The notes beneath the pieces were generated by a model that had not been told where the DNA came from, ran no database searches, and saw nothing but the letters and a program-made list of their open reading frames with translations. From Roseiarcus sp963798015 (GTDB taxonomy: Bacteria > Pseudomonadota > Alphaproteobacteria > Rhizobiales > Beijerinckiaceae): a stretch of DNA of 64,000 nt. The stretch covers positions 1-64,000 of the forward strand of contig CAWCSA010000009.1 in assembly GCA_963798015.1 (NCBI GenBank), written 5' to 3'. Made by a program: the position numbers and the translations under genes. This document shows, in pieces, positions 62,605 to 64,000 of this stretch; within the stretch, counting starts at the first letter, position 1; each line of letters starts with the position of its first letter.

Positions 62605-64000
62605 ATGCCGCTTCGAATTGAAGATTATGCCATCATCGGAAACTGTGAGACCGCGGCGTTGGTCGGGCGTGACGGTTCGATCGACTGGCTGTGCCTGCCC
62701 CGTTTCGACAGCAGCGCCTGTTTTTGTGCGCTTCTTGGCGGCCCGGAGCACGGAAGGTGGTTGATCGCGCCCACGCAGAATGACGGTGAGATTACGCGAC
62801 GCTATCTGAGCGACACTCTGATCCTCGAAACGCTTTTCACGACCGCCGACGGTTCGGTTTCGCTGACCGATTTCATGTACAGGCGTGATGGGTCGTCCGA
62901 GTTGGTTCGCATCGTCAGGGGCCTTCAGGGCGAAGTCTCCATGCGGACCGAGATCATCGTGCGGTTCGACTATGGCGCCATCGTGCCGTGGGCGTCTCAG
63001 CAGGAAGACGGGCGACTACAATTTATTGCCGGCCCCGACCGGGTGCTGCTCCAAACGCTCGTTCCAACGCGCGGGGAGGATATGCGCACCGTAGGCGATT
63101 TCATCCTCCGCGAGGGTGAAGAGGCGAGCTTCGTTCTCAACTGGTCGCCCTCGTTTCGGGCGGCTCTCCCGCCGCTTTCAGGGGAGGCGCTCGCGGAGGC
63201 GCGCAAACAGGTCCATTCGTTCTGGACCGGCTGGGCGGCGGCCTTCAAGCCAGCGGACCATTGGGGCGAGGCGGTTCTTCGCTCGCTTCTGACCTTGAAG
63301 GCGCTCGCGCATTGGGAGACCGGAGGCATTGTCGCGGCCGCGACCACATCCTTGCCAGAACAATTGGGTGGGCCGCGCAATTGGGACTATCGATATTGTT
63401 GGCTTCGAGACGCGACCTTCACCCTTTATGCGCTGATTGGGGCTGGCATTCTCGACGAAGCGAAGGCGTGGCACGAGTGGCTCTTGCGCGCCGTCGCCGG
63501 GTCCCCGGATGATCTGCAGATCGTCTACGGCGTCGCAGGGGAACGACGGCTCGAGGAATACGAAATTCCCTGGCTGCCGGGTTACGAGAACGCGAAGCCT
63601 GTCCGAATCGGCAATGGCGCCGTCGGCCAACTCCAGCTTGATGTCTACGGCGAAGTGCTTGACGCCTTTTACGTCGCGCGACGCGCGGGTCTCTCCACCA
63701 GCGAGGCGACCTGGGCATTGGAACGCGGGCTCATTTTGCATCTCGAGAAAATCTGGCGGGAGCCTGACGAGGGCATCTGGGAAGTGCGAGGCGGCCCGCG
63801 CCACTTCACGCACTCGAAGGTGATGGCCTGGGTCGCGTTCGATCGCGCGGTTCGTTCAATCGAGGAGTTCGGGCTGGAGGGACCCATCGAGCGCTGGCGA
63901 GAAGTGCGGTCTGCGATTCATGCGGAGGTGTGCGCACGCGGGTATGATCCCGATCAGAACTCGTTCGTCCAGTCTTTCGGCGACGTGACCCTGGATGCGA
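62605..64000 (+). CDS. glycoside hydrolase family 15 protein (partial, runs off window)
   Basis: Starts at ATG 62605. MPLRIEDYAIIGNCETAALVGRDGSIDWLCLPRFDSSACFCALLGGPEHGRW is the standard N-terminal domain, and LGGPRNWDYRYCWLRDATFTLYALIGAGILDEAKAWHEWLLR begins the (alpha/alpha)6 barrel with the substrate-binding WLRD. 465 codons are present; about 130 more are expected. Members are trehalases or glucoamylases acting on alpha-glucosides; no signal peptide, so cytoplasmic. Not obviously linked to the kinase pair. Confidence 0.9.
   Translation, partial: MPLRIEDYAIIGNCETAALVGRDGSIDWLCLPRFDSSACFCALLGGPEHGRWLIAPTQNDGEITRRYLSDTLILETLFTTADGSVSLTDFMYRRDGSSELVRIVRGLQGEVSMRTEIIVRFDYGAIVPWASQQEDGRLQFIAGPDRVLLQTLVPTRGEDMRTVGDFILREGEEASFVLNWSPSFRAALPPLSGEALAEARKQVHSFWTGWAAAFKPADHWGEAVLRSLLTLKALAHWETGGIVAAATTSLPEQLGGPRNWDYRYCWLRDATFTLYALIGAGILDEAKAWHEWLLRAVAGSPDDLQIVYGVAGERRLEEYEIPWLPGYENAKPVRIGNGAVGQLQLDVYGEVLDAFYVARRAGLSTSEATWALERGLILHLEKIWREPDEGIWEVRGGPRHFTHSKVMAWVAFDRAVRSIEEFGLEGPIERWREVRSAIHAEVCARGYDPDQNSFVQSFGDVTLDA

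Overview
The window reads as GC-rich alphaproteobacterial chromosome, most likely from the order Hyphomicrobiales (Methylocystis- or Beijerinckiaceae-like). This is inferred from the gene content: an MSVAFVREES-type GreA-like protein, a CspA with a coupled small gene, a CheB-CheR-PAS-HWE kinase, a DUF6496 protein, a small KPWT...LGHRR basic protein, an alphaproteobacterial-type SMC, and dense rhizobial-style IS elements. No rRNA, clear tRNA or CRISPR array was seen.

Layout. (1) 0-11.7 kb is mostly intact. It holds the 5' part of a GreA-like gene, a PLP trans-sulfuration enzyme, a cold-shock gene, a FAN1-like VRR-NUC nuclease fused to a DnaQ-type exonuclease, and a sugar-use locus. That locus has an RpiR regulator divergent from an isomerase/epimerase, binding protein, ABC ATPase, permease and PfkB kinase; the binding-protein gene carries two frameshifts. 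(2) 12-42.3 kb is a graveyard of mobile DNA: a Tn5053/Mu-like tniA with truncated tniB, three IS21 elements (two near-identical copies in direct orientation), and members or fragments of IS3, IS5, IS6, IS630 and ISL3. Between them lie gene remnants (PQQ dehydrogenase, SDR, LigD, amidase) and a few apparently live cargo genes: XRE regulator, two overlapping serine recombinases followed by a stand-alone fmt, a small membrane protein, SDR and GST. (3) 42.6-53.4 kb is core-like: a VOC protein; a CMD/PfpI pair divergent from a GlxA-type regulator and SulP transporter; mog, proA and smc. (4) 53.4-58.6 kb contains pseudogenes, a DUF6496 protein, a stand-alone ATP-dependent DNA ligase, a striking 10-bp-phased repeat array and an ISNCY/IS1202-like element with an 18-bp target duplication. 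(5) 58.9-64 kb has the CheB/CheR/PAS/HWE sensor kinase with an overlapping single-domain response regulator, then a GH15 glycosidase running off the end.

One caution applies throughout. Single-base frameshifts recur in otherwise well-kept genes (greA-like, ABC binding protein, istA copy 1, IS3 orfB, glycine-rich exported protein, GST, mog). Some may be base-call errors rather than decay. The 665-codon mog-proA open frame is almost certainly an artefact of such a shift. I found no convincing wholly new multi-gene system. The items most worth follow-up are the FAN1-DnaQ fusion, the tandem recombinase-fmt unit and the phased repeat array.
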